Positions 37,561 through 46,585 of a DNA stretch of 64,000 bases are shown piece by piece (the stretch's first letter is position 1; each line of letters opens with the position of its first letter). The notes under the pieces are model-generated. The model saw only the letters and a list, made by a program, of their open reading frames with translations, searched no databases and was not told the DNA's origin. This DNA is from MWDV01 sp002070715. GTDB taxonomy: Bacteria; Verrucomicrobiota; Verrucomicrobiia; Limisphaerales; MWDV01. The position numbers and the translations under genes were made by a program. Where the stretch lies: the NCBI GenBank assembly GCA_035411585.1, contig DAONTI010000010.1, positions 1-64,000 of the forward strand, in the 5' to 3' direction.

Positions 37561-38745
37561 ATGCGACACCAGGCAACATCCCGGCGCGGCGGTTTTTATG
37601 TCGGCCTCATGTCGGGCACGTCGGCGGACGGCATTGATGCCGTGGTCGTTCATCTGCAGGGTCAAGGCCGGGGCTTGCGCGCCCGGTTGCAGGCGCATGT
37701 CCACGTGGCCTTTCCCGCGAAGTTCCGGCAACAAGTGTTGCGCGCTTGTCTGCACGGCGGCGTGGCGGAGATTTGCGAATTAAACTTCGCACTGGGGGAA
37801 CGGTTTGCGGCGGCGGCGCTGGCGGCCATTCGTCGGGCGGGCTTGCGTCCTGGGCACCTGGCGGCCATCGGCTCCCACGGCCAGACGCTGCATCATCTGC
37901 CGCACGCCCGGCATCCCTCCACGCTGCAAATCGGCGAGCCGTGCGTTATCGCCGAGCGGACCGGGATTACGACGGTGGCGGATTTCCGGGTGCGCGACAT
38001 GGCCGCCGGCGGGCAGGGGGCGCCGCTCGTGCCGTACACCGATTGGGCGTTGTTCACGCATGCCACCCGTCCGCGTGTGGTCCAGAACATTGGCGGCATC
38101 GGGAATTTGACGTTCCTCCCGCCCCGCGCCGCGATCACCGACGTGCTTGCGTTCGACACCGGCCCGGGCAACATGATCATGGACGCGGTGGTGACACAGC
38201 TTACCGGCGGCAAGTTGACCTATGATCGCGGGGGGCGGCTGGCGGCGCGGGGGCGGGTATCGGCGGCGTTGCTGGCCGAGTGTTTGAAACATCCTTTCAT
38301 CCGGCGCCGCCCGCCCAAGACCACCGGGCGCGAGGAGTTTGGGGAGCCGTTTGTCAACGGATTTCTAACCCGGGCCCGCCAACGGAAGCTGAGCCCAAAC
38401 GACATCGTGGCCACCGCCACGGCGTTTACCGCGGAGACGATTGCCGACGCGTACCGGCGTTTTGTGTTTCCCCGATTGACGGCGGCAGAGTTGGCCCGGG
38501 TGCAAATCATCTTGGGCGGCGGCGGGGCAAAAAATCCCACCTTGCGCCGGCTGCTGGCCGAGCGGGTGCCGCACGCGGAATTACGGACCCACGAAGATTT
38601 TGGCATTCCCGACTCCGCAAAAGAAGCGCTCGCGTTCGCCGTCCTCGCTCATGCGACTTTGCACGGCCAGCCTTCCAATGTGATCGGCAGCACCGGGGCG
38701 CGGCGCGCGGTGGTGCTGGGCAAGATCGTGCCCGGGAACGGGTGA
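37561..38745 (+). CDS. anmK: Anhydro-N-acetylmuramic acid kinase
   Basis: 394 aa, full length for the family. Motifs: YVGLMSGTSADGIDAVVV (N-terminal ATP-phosphate loop), GSHGQTLHHLP, PYTDWALFTHATRPRVVQNIGGIGNLTFLP, AFDTGPGNMIMDAVV and LGGGGAKNPTLRRLLAERVP. It phosphorylates 1,6-anhydro-MurNAc to MurNAc-6-phosphate in the recycling of cell-wall fragments made by lytic transglycosylases such as the one at 16.0-17.0 kb. It is convergent with the large propeller protein gene. Confidence 0.96.
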   Translation: MRHQATSRRGGFYVGLMSGTSADGIDAVVVHLQGQGRGLRARLQAHVHVAFPAKFRQQVLRACLHGGVAEICELNFALGERFAAAALAAIRRAGLRPGHLAAIGSHGQTLHHLPHARHPSTLQIGEPCVIAERTGITTVADFRVRDMAAGGQGAPLVPYTDWALFTHATRPRVVQNIGGIGNLTFLPPRAAITDVLAFDTGPGNMIMDAVVTQLTGGKLTYDRGGRLAARGRVSAALLAECLKHPFIRRRPPKTTGREEFGEPFVNGFLTRARQRKLSPNDIVATATAFTAETIADAYRRFVFPRLTAAELARVQIILGGGGAKNPTLRRLLAERVPHAELRTHEDFGIPDSAKEALAFAVLAHATLHGQPSNVIGSTGARRAVVLGKIVPGNG

Positions 38746-38794
38746 CCCCGTCTAGCCGGCGCGTGTGGCGGCTTGCCCGGCCGCCGCGTTCGCC

Positions 38795-38833
38795 AAAGAA
38801 AAAACCGCCGTCAGCACGGACGCTGACGGCGGG
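38795..38833 (-). terminator. Rho-independent terminator of the propeller-protein gene
   Basis: Read on the minus strand, the perfect stem CCGCCGTCAGC / GCTGACGGCGG (11 bp, arms at 38832-38822 and 38815-38805) is followed by TTTTTTCTTT. It lies 18 bp after the stop codon of the gene at 38851-42621. The T-run supports minus-strand use only. Confidence 0.9.
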
Positions 38834-38850
38834 TGCTCAGTCAAAGGAGA

Positions 38851-41800
38851 CTACTTCACCAAGATGCGGTAGAACCGGGCGTCATCCGCAGGCGCCGTAT
38901 CCTTGTAGGACGCGGTGGCCTCGGTGGCGGTGATTTCGTCGCCGAGGTCCGTCCAGCCGCCGGTCACCGCCGTGGCATACTGCACCTGGTATTTCTTTCC
39001 CGCCTGGGCTTCCCACTGGAGGGTGATGTCGCCGTTGGCGGCGACCACGTTCAGAATCTTGAACGCGGTGGCCGGCGGCTGGTAGGCGGGATCAATGACA
39101 AACGCCATGATGCCGTTGTTTTCGTTCAGGGCGAACAGATAGGTGTTGCCGCCGAAGTCGAGTTCGCCGTTGGCTTCCACGCTGGGGTTGTACGTCGGGA
39201 ACAGGAGCTGGTCCAACAACTGCGGCCCGGCGCCGGGATTCGACACGTCGTAGAGCATGACGTTCTTTTGATCATCCCGGGCGATTCCGGCGAGGAGCTT
39301 CAACTCATCCTGGTACGCCAGACTGGTGATGGTGCTGGAAACCTGGGTGGTTTCGTAGGTTTGGATCACCGCCCCGCAGCGCGCGGCCAAGTCGTATTCC
39401 ACCAAGTAGAGGCGGCCCAGCGCGACGGCTTCATCGCGCCACGCTTTGCCCCAGAAGGTGTTGCCCTCGCCGAAGCACAATCCCAATCGGGAGAAGCCCG
39501 CCGGGGCGTTGGTCACCCAGATCTCGTTGGCGGTGAAGTTGACGCCATCCGTCGTCGTCAGGATCGAGACGGTGTTGGTTGTCGCGCCCCACGCTCCCAT
39601 GCCGACCAAGACTTCTGTGTCCACGCCGGCCCCGCGCACGTCAAGCGTATAGCCGCAGCCTTTTCCGGGGGAAACGGTTGGCGTGGGATCGCCTTCGAAG
39701 GCCACGGACGCCACCGTGTCGGCGGCATCGTTCGCCCAGCGATAAAGCTTGAACGGGCTGGTGCCCGCCGCAGTGGTCAGGTTGCCGGCATAGACCACAC
39801 CGTCATCGGCCACGTCAACCTTGTGCAGAAGTTTGCCGGTGCCGCTGATGGTGGTCACATCCAGAATGTGCCGGTCATCGCCGGTCAACGCATCCAGCAC
39901 GGCCACAGTGGGATAGCCGCCGACCACGCTGACCACGATCAGGTTGGAGTTGGCCGGGTTAAAGGCCATGCCGTACTCGTTGTAGTCAGTGTTCAGGTAG
40001 GATCGGCTGCCCGGCGCGAGCGACCAGAGATCGGTGATCACGCCCGTCTGAACCGGTTCGAGCACCGTGAGCGTGGCGGGACGGCTTTCGCGGTAGCCGT
40101 CACCCATACCGGTGGAGACGCGCACGGTGTAAACACCCGCCTGGCTGGTTTGTATATCCGTCAGGTTCAGCGTGGCATCCGTGGCTCCCGGAAGGATCTG
40201 GCCATCCAAATACCATTGGTAATTCAGGCCGGTCGGGCTGTCCGCTACGACGCTGAAACTGGCCACCGTGCCGAGGTATGCCGTGGCGTCGGCGGGTTGC
40301 GTCAGGATCACGGGAATTTTGTTGAATTCCGGATCCACCTTGAACGCCATCAGCCCGTTGTTGATTCCGAGCGCCACGAGATAACCATTGGCAAAGTCCA
40401 CCACGCCTTGGAACTCGATATCCGCATTGTAGGTCGGGAACAGTTCCTGATCCGCCAGGAAGGGGCCGGCATTCAAATCCGTCAGATCATACAGCAACAC
40501 ACTCACCGGGCTGGGCGGACTGCCATGTCGGAGGCCGGCCAACAGTTTGGTCGCCGGATCATATTTCAACCCGGTAAAGGAAGAGGGAACGGTCCGGGTG
40601 ATGTTGGGCAGCGTCACGGTTTGCGGGTAAGAATACAGCAGCGAACCGGTACCGGCATCGTAGTCGTACTGGACCACCGTCAAATTGCCATTGGCGGTCT
40701 TGCCCACAACGGTGTTCGGCAGCGGCCCCCAGTCCAGACCCAGGCGGCACCAACCGGCGTTGACACCCGATACGGTGATCAGTTTGGAGTCGAAGGCATA
40801 ATTTATATCGGGACGGAGGATGGCGAAGGTGCTGGCCGTGTCGCGCAACGCGCCGATCAGAATTTCGGTGTCCATGCCGCCGCCCCGTACGGAAAGCGTG
40901 GTCCCCCAGCCATTGTCGGCGGCGGTCTGGCCGTTGCCGGGATCGCCGCTGTAAGCCAGCCACCGATCTGGGTTCGACGGGCTGTCGTCCCCAAAGGCAA
41001 AAATCTTGAAAGCGGTGGCGGTGGTGGTGGCGATGTTGCAGACATAGACGATGCCGTCATCCGCAACATCCACCCGGTTCATCTGGTCCACGCCCAGGCC
41101 GGAGTAATCAATGTAGTGCTTGTGTTCACCCGTGTGGATGTCCAGCACGGCGAGCATGTTGGTTGGAATCTTCCGGGTCGCGACGATGATGTTGGTCGTC
41201 ACCGGGTTGATGGCCACCCCGTAGGTGCCGTAACCCCCGGTGGCTGCCCCCGCGGGCCGGAAGGTGAAATACGGGCGCGTGCCGGCTTCCACGTTCCAGA
41301 GATTCGTGACCTGCGCCGAAGGGCTCGACGAGGTCACGGTCAGAGTAGCGTCCGCACTGGTGACGGTCCCGGCGTTGTTGTTGACCACCACGCTGTACGC
41401 GCCGGCTTGAGGATCGGAAGCTTCCGGCAGCACGTACGTCTGTTCGGTGGCGCCGGGAATATCCACGCCCTGAAAACGCCACTGAAAACTGAACGGCGGC
41501 GTGCCGGATACCTCCACGCGGAAGGGATAATTCCGCGCTCCGGACCAGAGATTGATGTTGCCTGGCTGGGTGACAATCGTGGGCGGCAGATATACTTCAT
41601 GCAGCGAGCAGGCGAGAATGCCGTTATTGGTTTCCAGGGCGAACAATCGGTTGTCACGCAGCGCTATCGCGCCGGTGAAGTTGCCGTTGCTGTTTTTCGC
41701 CGGGAAATCCTTGGCGTCCAATTGAATGGGCGCGGCGACATCAGCGATGTCGTACAATCGCAGCATGTGCGCGGTCGTGTCCACAACGGCCACTATATTT

Positions 41801-42621
41801 CGATCCAAATCCAGCGCCAGCGGGCCGCCGTTGAGGCCTGGCAGCGCGATGGTGGAAACCACGGCGGCCTGCCCGAGGCCCAGATCAAGGTTGAATTTCT
41901 TCAGCAGACCCGTGCCTTGTTTGGCATAAAACGTATTTCCCGCCCCCCAAACGAGACCCCAGCGGCCGTCTTGGGCGGCCATGTCGGTCTGAATGCTCGT
42001 CGCGGTGAAATTCGTGCCGTCGGTGGTGGTCAACACAGCTGCGTTGGGGAGGAAGGTCCCGAGCAGAATCTGGGTGCCCGTGCCCGTGCCCCGGAGCGCC
42101 AGGGAATCCCCAAAGCGCCGGGCGTTCGCCTCTGTCTCCCCGTTCGAGGGATCTCCGGAATATACCAATTCCGGTTGGGCGGATTCATCCGCCCAGCGAT
42201 ACAGCCTGAACGGACCGTTGGCGCCAGTCGTGTCAGTGGTCAAATTACCGACGTAAATGACACCGTCATCCGTGATCCCGATCATGTTCACCGCGAAGTT
42301 GCCGCCAGTAATGATTCCCGCATCGTATGGCAGCGTGCCCAGCACTGCTCCGGTCGTGCTGTCCAGAATGTGGATGGCGGGGGTGCCGGTGCGGCTGGGG
42401 ACCAGGATGTGGTCGGTGACGGGATTATAGGCGAGGCCCCGCGAGCTGTGGTCATTCTTTAGGAATGGGTAACTTTCAGTTCCTGCCGCCGCACTCCAGA
42501 GGTTTGAGAGGACGAGCGATTGTGCTTGCGCGAGCGGCATCCAGCCCAGGCTGCCGAGCAGGGCGAGCAGCGTCAGATACCGGCTCCATCGGGATCGAAA
42601 TGTATTGGTGAGATGTTTCAT
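38851..42621 (-). CDS. Secreted triple beta-propeller / Ig-like protein
   Basis: 1256 aa with a signal peptide ending LAQAQ. Three similar units of about 310-330 residues start LWSAAAGTESYPF, LWNVEAGTRPYFTF and LWSLAPGSRSYLNT. Each contains a D(D/N)GV(I/V)YV(C/G)N step and a late LLAG(L/I) or LFALETNNG step, in a propeller-like (DUF4623-like) pattern. The units are joined by two Ig-like domains (PPFSFQWRFQGVDIPGAT and SPTGLNYQWYLDGQILPGAT). The C-terminus (ILNVVAANGDITLQWEAQAGKKYQVQYATA..FYRILVK) is a beta-sandwich common in this lineage. It is probably an exported adhesin or binding protein. Confidence 0.82.
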   Translation of the reverse strand: MKHLTNTFRSRWSRYLTLLALLGSLGWMPLAQAQSLVLSNLWSAAAGTESYPFLKNDHSSRGLAYNPVTDHILVPSRTGTPAIHILDSTTGAVLGTLPYDAGIITGGNFAVNMIGITDDGVIYVGNLTTDTTGANGPFRLYRWADESAQPELVYSGDPSNGETEANARRFGDSLALRGTGTGTQILLGTFLPNAAVLTTTDGTNFTATSIQTDMAAQDGRWGLVWGAGNTFYAKQGTGLLKKFNLDLGLGQAAVVSTIALPGLNGGPLALDLDRNIVAVVDTTAHMLRLYDIADVAAPIQLDAKDFPAKNSNGNFTGAIALRDNRLFALETNNGILACSLHEVYLPPTIVTQPGNINLWSGARNYPFRVEVSGTPPFSFQWRFQGVDIPGATEQTYVLPEASDPQAGAYSVVVNNNAGTVTSADATLTVTSSSPSAQVTNLWNVEAGTRPYFTFRPAGAATGGYGTYGVAINPVTTNIIVATRKIPTNMLAVLDIHTGEHKHYIDYSGLGVDQMNRVDVADDGIVYVCNIATTTATAFKIFAFGDDSPSNPDRWLAYSGDPGNGQTAADNGWGTTLSVRGGGMDTEILIGALRDTASTFAILRPDINYAFDSKLITVSGVNAGWCRLGLDWGPLPNTVVGKTANGNLTVVQYDYDAGTGSLLYSYPQTVTLPNITRTVPSSFTGLKYDPATKLLAGLRHGSPPSPVSVLLYDLTDLNAGPFLADQELFPTYNADIEFQGVVDFANGYLVALGINNGLMAFKVDPEFNKIPVILTQPADATAYLGTVASFSVVADSPTGLNYQWYLDGQILPGATDATLNLTDIQTSQAGVYTVRVSTGMGDGYRESRPATLTVLEPVQTGVITDLWSLAPGSRSYLNTDYNEYGMAFNPANSNLIVVSVVGGYPTVAVLDALTGDDRHILDVTTISGTGKLLHKVDVADDGVVYAGNLTTAAGTSPFKLYRWANDAADTVASVAFEGDPTPTVSPGKGCGYTLDVRGAGVDTEVLVGMGAWGATTNTVSILTTTDGVNFTANEIWVTNAPAGFSRLGLCFGEGNTFWGKAWRDEAVALGRLYLVEYDLAARCGAVIQTYETTQVSSTITSLAYQDELKLLAGIARDDQKNVMLYDVSNPGAGPQLLDQLLFPTYNPSVEANGELDFGGNTYLFALNENNGIMAFVIDPAYQPPATAFKILNVVAANGDITLQWEAQAGKKYQVQYATAVTGGWTDLGDEITATEATASYKDTAPADDARFYRILVK

Positions 42622-42775
42622 ATCAGTGCGATTGCTTCATTGGTTTGGTTGTTGTCCGCACACAATAGGCCGGTCAGGGGGCGGAGTCAATGACGTGTTC
42701 GCGTCATGGCGTATTTGCGTCAGTTCGCGGCGGGCCAATTAAACTTGCATTGCCCTTGAAATTGGCGAGTATTCT

Positions 42776-43654
42776 ATGCGTATTACTATGATCCAAAATC
42801 AAAGACAGCGCGCCAATTTGCGATCCTGCGGCTGCCGGAACGGTTCCGCCCGCCGTGCGTCTGGCTTCACCCTGATTGAATTGCTCGTGGTCATCGCCAT
42901 CATCGCGATTCTCGCGGCCATGCTGCTGCCCGCCCTGAGCAAGGCCAAAGCCCGCGCCCAAGGCATCAGTTGCCTCAGCAACCTGAAGCAACTCCAGACC
43001 GCCTACGAGATGTACTCCACCGAAAACGGCAACCGCCTCATGGACAATACCGTGACCGGCGTGGTGAACCCGACCAATTCCTGGATCAAAGGCAACGTGC
43101 AGGAGTACATGGCGGATTACGAGGACCATCCCAAGTTTGGCGTGTTGTATCCGTACAACACCTCGGTGGGCATTTACCGGTGTCCGGCGAGCAAGGCCTT
43201 TTTGCAGGGCGTGGGCCGCGGCGCGATCGTGCCCCACAACCGGAGTTACGCCGTGTCAGTCTGGCTGGGCAGCAACCCCACGCTGGATCCGCTGGGCCGG
43301 ATCGCGCAGCGTCAATCGGACGTCCGTAATCCCTCGGAAACCTCGGTGTTCATTGAGGAAAACCAGATCAGCATTGACAACGGGGCCATGGGATTCATGC
43401 GCGAGGGGGAAGCCATGGTTTGGAATCTTCCGGCCAACCGGCACAATAACGCCGGTGGCTTCTCATTTTTTGACGGGCATTCGTCGCTGATCAAATGGAA
43501 GGGATCGCGGTTGCGCGAACTCAACGCCCAATACTCGGCCGACGACACCCGCACGCAACGCCCGTCGGTGGGCACCAACCCGCTGCACAGCCAGCCGTGG
43601 GACCCGCGGGACGTGGACCACATCACTTTGGGACGCACCGCGCCCCGGCTGTGA
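42776..43654 (+). CDS. Type II secretion pseudopilin-like protein (DUF1559-like)
   Basis: 292 aa; ATG 42788 is an alternative start. Residues about 30-52 are the class III prepilin signal: G-FTLIELLVVIAIIAILAAM, with Gly before Phe and Glu at position +5, followed by LLPALSKAKARAQGISCLSNLKQLQ. The globular part has RCPASKAF, SVFIEENQISI and FFDGHSSLIKW, typical of the large family of verrucomicrobial/planctomycete pseudopilins with the H-x-G-x-x (DGH) pattern. It would be processed by a prepilin peptidase. Such genes often flank secreted-protein genes, as with the one at 38851-42621. Confidence 0.85.
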   Translation: MRITMIQNQRQRANLRSCGCRNGSARRASGFTLIELLVVIAIIAILAAMLLPALSKAKARAQGISCLSNLKQLQTAYEMYSTENGNRLMDNTVTGVVNPTNSWIKGNVQEYMADYEDHPKFGVLYPYNTSVGIYRCPASKAFLQGVGRGAIVPHNRSYAVSVWLGSNPTLDPLGRIAQRQSDVRNPSETSVFIEENQISIDNGAMGFMREGEAMVWNLPANRHNNAGGFSFFDGHSSLIKWKGSRLRELNAQYSADDTRTQRPSVGTNPLHSQPWDPRDVDHITLGRTAPRL

Positions 43655-43951
43655 TGGCGCGGGGTCGTTGCCTTTGACCGGCGCCGCCAATCGGGTGGAG
43701 CAGGGGAAACGCGCCTTGGCCGGCTGTTTGGTAAGCGCGGCTGCGGCGGAGCGGGCGACGTTTCCCAACGGAACCGCATTCCGGATTCGCTGACTTCACG
43801 TCCCGTCCGAGCTTGAGGTTTTCCTGGTTGTATCGGGTTCAAATCCTGCGAACCGGCCTAGCGCCACGCCAACACACCCCCTTCAGAACAGCACCGTGTG
43901 GCCAACTTGGCGCCGCCAGTCTTTGGCATCCGTATCCATCCGCCGCGCGAT

Positions 43952-44033
43952 GGCCGCTCAGTTCGGCGCGCTCGATAAAGATTCCTTCAGAACGTCCCGC
44001 CATCCCTTATGATTTGCCCGGCGGTTGCGGCCC
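43952..44033 (-). repeat. Dispersed repeat, copy 1
   Basis: On the minus strand GGACGTTCTGAAGGAATCTT is followed by TATCGAGCGCGCCGAACTGAGC. The core is at 43958-43999, and about 35 bp of weaker similarity precedes it (GGGCAAATCAT). The copy at 48093-48138 differs at only two positions across the core. The minus strand can be read as RSEGIFIERAELS, but no gene encloses it. Confidence 0.75.
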
Positions 44034-44041
44034 CAAGCTAA

Positions 44042-44162
44042 GGAAACGCTGAATAATTCAGACCAACCACGACGGCCCACCAATGCACGCCAATAAAATC
44101 AAGGCTTTGGGTCGGGATATTCGTGTTGATTCGTGTCTATTCGTGGTTAAATCAGTGCTTCC
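44042..44162. mobile_element. 121-bp MITE with IS5-like ends
   Basis: It starts GGAAACGCTGAATAATTC and ends, on the minus strand, GGAAGCACTGATTTAAC, an imperfect inverted repeat. CTAA stands directly outside both ends (44038-44041 and 44163-44166), as for the IS5 element at 7270-8495, whose left end begins GGAAACGCTGATTTAA. It has no open reading frame. The interior has TTCGTGTTGATTCGTGTCTA followed by TTCGTGG, a short tandem pattern. It is presumably moved by an IS5-family transposase in trans. Confidence 0.82.
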
Positions 44163-44659
44163 CTAACCAACGGGGTTGGCGGCCCCCCTGGCCGGCCGGG
44201 TTGCCTGCCGCCGCCCGGCGCCACCACTGAACGGTGCCAACGGGCGACCCGCCAGGCCGCTTATCGCGTTATTGCCCCGCCGCAGCGGTGGGGAGTGGGC
44301 TCATCAGGCGTTGCCGCGCCGATGAGGATCGGCAAGAGGAGGGTGTGTTTTCCGCCGGTTTTTTCAGTGAGGTGCCCGGCGCCGGGGCGGTTGTCGGCTC
44401 CGGTGCGGGCGTGATCGCATCGAGCGTCCTTTTCATCCGTGGTGGAACCCGTCCGGCGAATTTTTCGGAAACGTCCGGGTTGGCCTCCCTTCCCGCCTTT
44501 GGCTTTTCGCCCGCCCTTTCCTTCCGCGGCGAATAATGGAAAACCCGCCTCCCCTCGGCCACCTGCTGGCGCCAGGGCAACTTGGGATTGGGTGGCAGCC
44601 GCCCCAACGGGCGCTGTCGCGTTAGCGCCTTGCTAGGCGACAAAAAATTCGGGTGGTTT

Positions 44660-44764
44660 TGCGAACTCACGGGTTGACAGCATCTTGCCCATCGGTTATT
44701 TTACGCCCGCCATGATATGGCGACAAACACCCCAAGGCAACTGTCGCTCACTTAACTGTTCGCA
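44660..44764 (+). other. Candidate integron attC site 1
   Basis: The outer core sites are TGCGAAC (44660-44666) and GTTCGCA (44758-44764), exact complements. Inside them GGTTGACAG faces CTGTCGCT as a probable L''/L' pair, and TTGCC faces GGCAA. The first gene of the three-gene unit starts at the base after GTTCGCA. The site is 105 bp. Not confirmed with a covariance model. Confidence 0.55.
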
Positions 44765-45670
44765 ATGAAATCGCACGCGCTCAAAAGATTCGTCGCGCTG
44801 GCGGTTGCGGTTGCCGCCATAGGTGGCGGCGCCTTCGTGCTTCTGAAACAGTCGCCGTCCACGGCGCATCGAAGTGGCCCGTCCTCTTACGCCGAGTTGA
44901 TGGCCATGCCGGAGGCGGAGTTGGCAAAGGTGGAAATTGCCCGAATGAACTTGCTTTGTGCCGACGGGTTGCCGGGCGCGGAGGGTCTCGACGTGAGACA
45001 GTGCCTGACGGTGCTGAACCAGTGGGCGGAGGTGGTCAGGCAAGCTGAGCGCAAGTACCTGTCGCAGTTTCATCAGAATCCGGCCCGCTACGACAACTCC
45101 CTCGCGAAGTTCAAAGCAGTGAATTTGGCGCTCACGCTCAAGCAGGATTTGGGAGGCGACTACAACAAGGAGCTTGTGACGTCCGGCGTCATGGCGGACA
45201 TCCGCAGCACGCGCTTCTTCCGCGATTCGGCCGACCTGTTTTTGCACGGCTTCACAGAAAAACGAAAAGGAAGCTGCGCTTCGCTCCCGGTGCTCATGGT
45301 TGCGGTTGGCCGGCGCTGTGGGTATCCGCTTTATCTGGCGGCTTGCAAGGGGCATCTGTTTTGCCGATGGGAGGACGGTAGCGAGCGATTCAACATCGAG
45401 ACCGCGATTGAGGGCGTGGACAGCAAACCGGACTCGTATTACCGCGGCTGGCCGCATCCATTCACCGAAGATGAGATGAGGACCGAGAAATACCTCAAGA
45501 GTCTTTCGCCAGCTGAAGAGTTGGGTGTGTTCGCGCAGATTCGGGCAGCATGTCTGGAGGAGAATCAGCGGTTTCCAGAGGCGGCGCAGGCGTACGGCCT
45601 TGCCCTACGCTCGTTTCCGGACTCGAAGTTCCTCAAGGTCTACTTGAACAACGTGAAAGGAAAAAACTGA
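44765..45670 (+). CDS. Membrane-anchored transglutaminase-like/papain-fold protein
   Basis: 301 aa. An N-terminal helix (residues 9-27, FVALAVAVAAIGGGAFVLL) anchors or exports it. The middle shows the transglutaminase-like order: Cys in KRKGSCASLPVLMVAVGRRCGYP (C171), His in CKGHLFCRWEDG (H197), and Asn in SERFNIETA (N210, in place of Asp). The wording resembles SirB1/transglutaminase-like domains followed by a TPR-like C-terminus (LEENQRFPEAAQAYGLALRSFPDS). It is the first of three tightly spaced genes: its stop is 1 bp before the mini-Rhs start. A peptidase or processing role toward its neighbours is inferred from operon context only. Confidence 0.75.
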   Translation: MKSHALKRFVALAVAVAAIGGGAFVLLKQSPSTAHRSGPSSYAELMAMPEAELAKVEIARMNLLCADGLPGAEGLDVRQCLTVLNQWAEVVRQAERKYLSQFHQNPARYDNSLAKFKAVNLALTLKQDLGGDYNKELVTSGVMADIRSTRFFRDSADLFLHGFTEKRKGSCASLPVLMVAVGRRCGYPLYLAACKGHLFCRWEDGSERFNIETAIEGVDSKPDSYYRGWPHPFTEDEMRTEKYLKSLSPAEELGVFAQIRAACLEENQRFPEAAQAYGLALRSFPDSKFLKVYLNNVKGKN

Positions 45671-45671
45671 A

Positions 45672-46583
45672 ATGAAAAGAATGATGATCGGTTTGTTGTT
45701 TGCCACGCTGGCAACCAACGCGTTTGCGTACTACATGCCCGGACAGGGCCGCTGGCTCAGCCGTGACCCCATCGGGGAGCCCGGCTTCGCGTTGGTGAGC
45801 GGTAGCGTCACGCCCGTAACACAAGCCGGAGCAGACGACGATGCCATCAGCACGGAAACCGAACGAGTCGGCGGGGAGAATCTTTACGTCTTCGTCGGCA
45901 ACGATGCGATTTGGTACATCGACCTCCTCGGATTGCGGTGGAAGGTGGACCGACAGGGCGGTGGAAAAGCCCCGGCTGAACCGGAAGCGGGCGACACTGT
46001 TGCGGACTTGGCTGGTCTCATAGGGTTGAACCCGGCCGAGTATCGGAACTGGCTGACGCCCGTAAGCGGAACAGCGATGCCAACGTCGGCGAATCAAGGG
46101 TTGACCACGTGCGACAAGTTCGAAATCCCGAACACTGTTGTTGCCTATTGGGCGGGCGACCTGGGAGGCGTCGGCCGATGGTGGGTTCGGTGGAACTCAA
46201 GCGTCAGGTATCTCGGACGACGCGGATTCAACGTTGATGAACATCGCCACCAAGCGGAGAACAACATGGCATTGCAGGCCCTTCTGGTTTCAAAAGATGC
46301 AGCGAAGGAACTTCACGGTTTGTATTTTTGGGGCCACGGAAACACTCAGTTCCTGGCGAGCAGAAGGGGCGATGCACTTGTGGAGTATGCCACGCTCAAC
46401 CTGCCATACAAAATGGGACTCGGCCTTGTGTTCGCCTGCGATTCGAACAGTGGCCAGAGCGCCTTCGTCAGCGGCACCTCAGGGAGCATTTGGAGAGGCT
46501 TCACCGGAGTTCTCGTTCCGTGGCCATTCAGACACTACCACCCCAGGCACTATATTCAGCCTGGCCAGCAAGAAACCCACTGA
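45672..46583 (+). CDS. Secreted mini-Rhs protein with His-Gly/Ala-Cys-Asp (clan CD/CHAT-like) C-terminal domain
   Basis: 303 aa. A signal peptide (MKRMMIGLLFATLATNAFA) leads directly into the Rhs core end: YYMPGQGRWLSRDPIGE (20-36) and NLYVFVGNDAIWYIDLLGL (70-88). The YD repeats that normally form the Rhs shell are absent. The variable part starts with a LysM-like TVADLAGLIGLNPAEYRNWL (109-128), then WAGDLGGVGRWWV. The end has LHGLYFWGHG (H222) and, 33 residues on, LGLVFACDSNSG (C256), the spacing and setting of the catalytic His and Cys in caspase/CHAT-fold proteases. The stop is 2 bp before the next ATG. Toxin-like protease activity is an inference. Confidence 0.75.
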   Translation: MKRMMIGLLFATLATNAFAYYMPGQGRWLSRDPIGEPGFALVSGSVTPVTQAGADDDAISTETERVGGENLYVFVGNDAIWYIDLLGLRWKVDRQGGGKAPAEPEAGDTVADLAGLIGLNPAEYRNWLTPVSGTAMPTSANQGLTTCDKFEIPNTVVAYWAGDLGGVGRWWVRWNSSVRYLGRRGFNVDEHRHQAENNMALQALLVSKDAAKELHGLYFWGHGNTQFLASRRGDALVEYATLNLPYKMGLGLVFACDSNSGQSAFVSGTSGSIWRGFTGVLVPWPFRHYHPRHYIQPGQQETH

Positions 46584-46585
46584 AC

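Larger units (their letters stand above)
43655..44659. other. Intergenic accessory stretch rich in repeats
   Basis: It holds one copy of the dispersed repeat (about 43952-44033) and the MITE (44042-44162). A 133-codon frame on the minus strand (44269-44670) is Pro/Arg rich, shows no domain and overlaps the candidate attC, so I do not call a gene. GGAAACGCTG-type ends mark the MITE only. Confidence 0.55.

Noticed and set aside
38833..42462. 1209-codon plus-strand frame
   Set aside because: Antisense to the propeller protein; composition is His/Arg/Gly rich as expected for a shadow.
43820..43860. T-loop-like GGGTTCAAATCC
   Set aside because: No tRNA acceptor, D or anticodon arm can be folded around it.
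44269..44670. 133-codon minus-strand frame
   Set aside because: Pro/Arg-rich, no domain, overlaps the candidate attC; not enough to call a gene.
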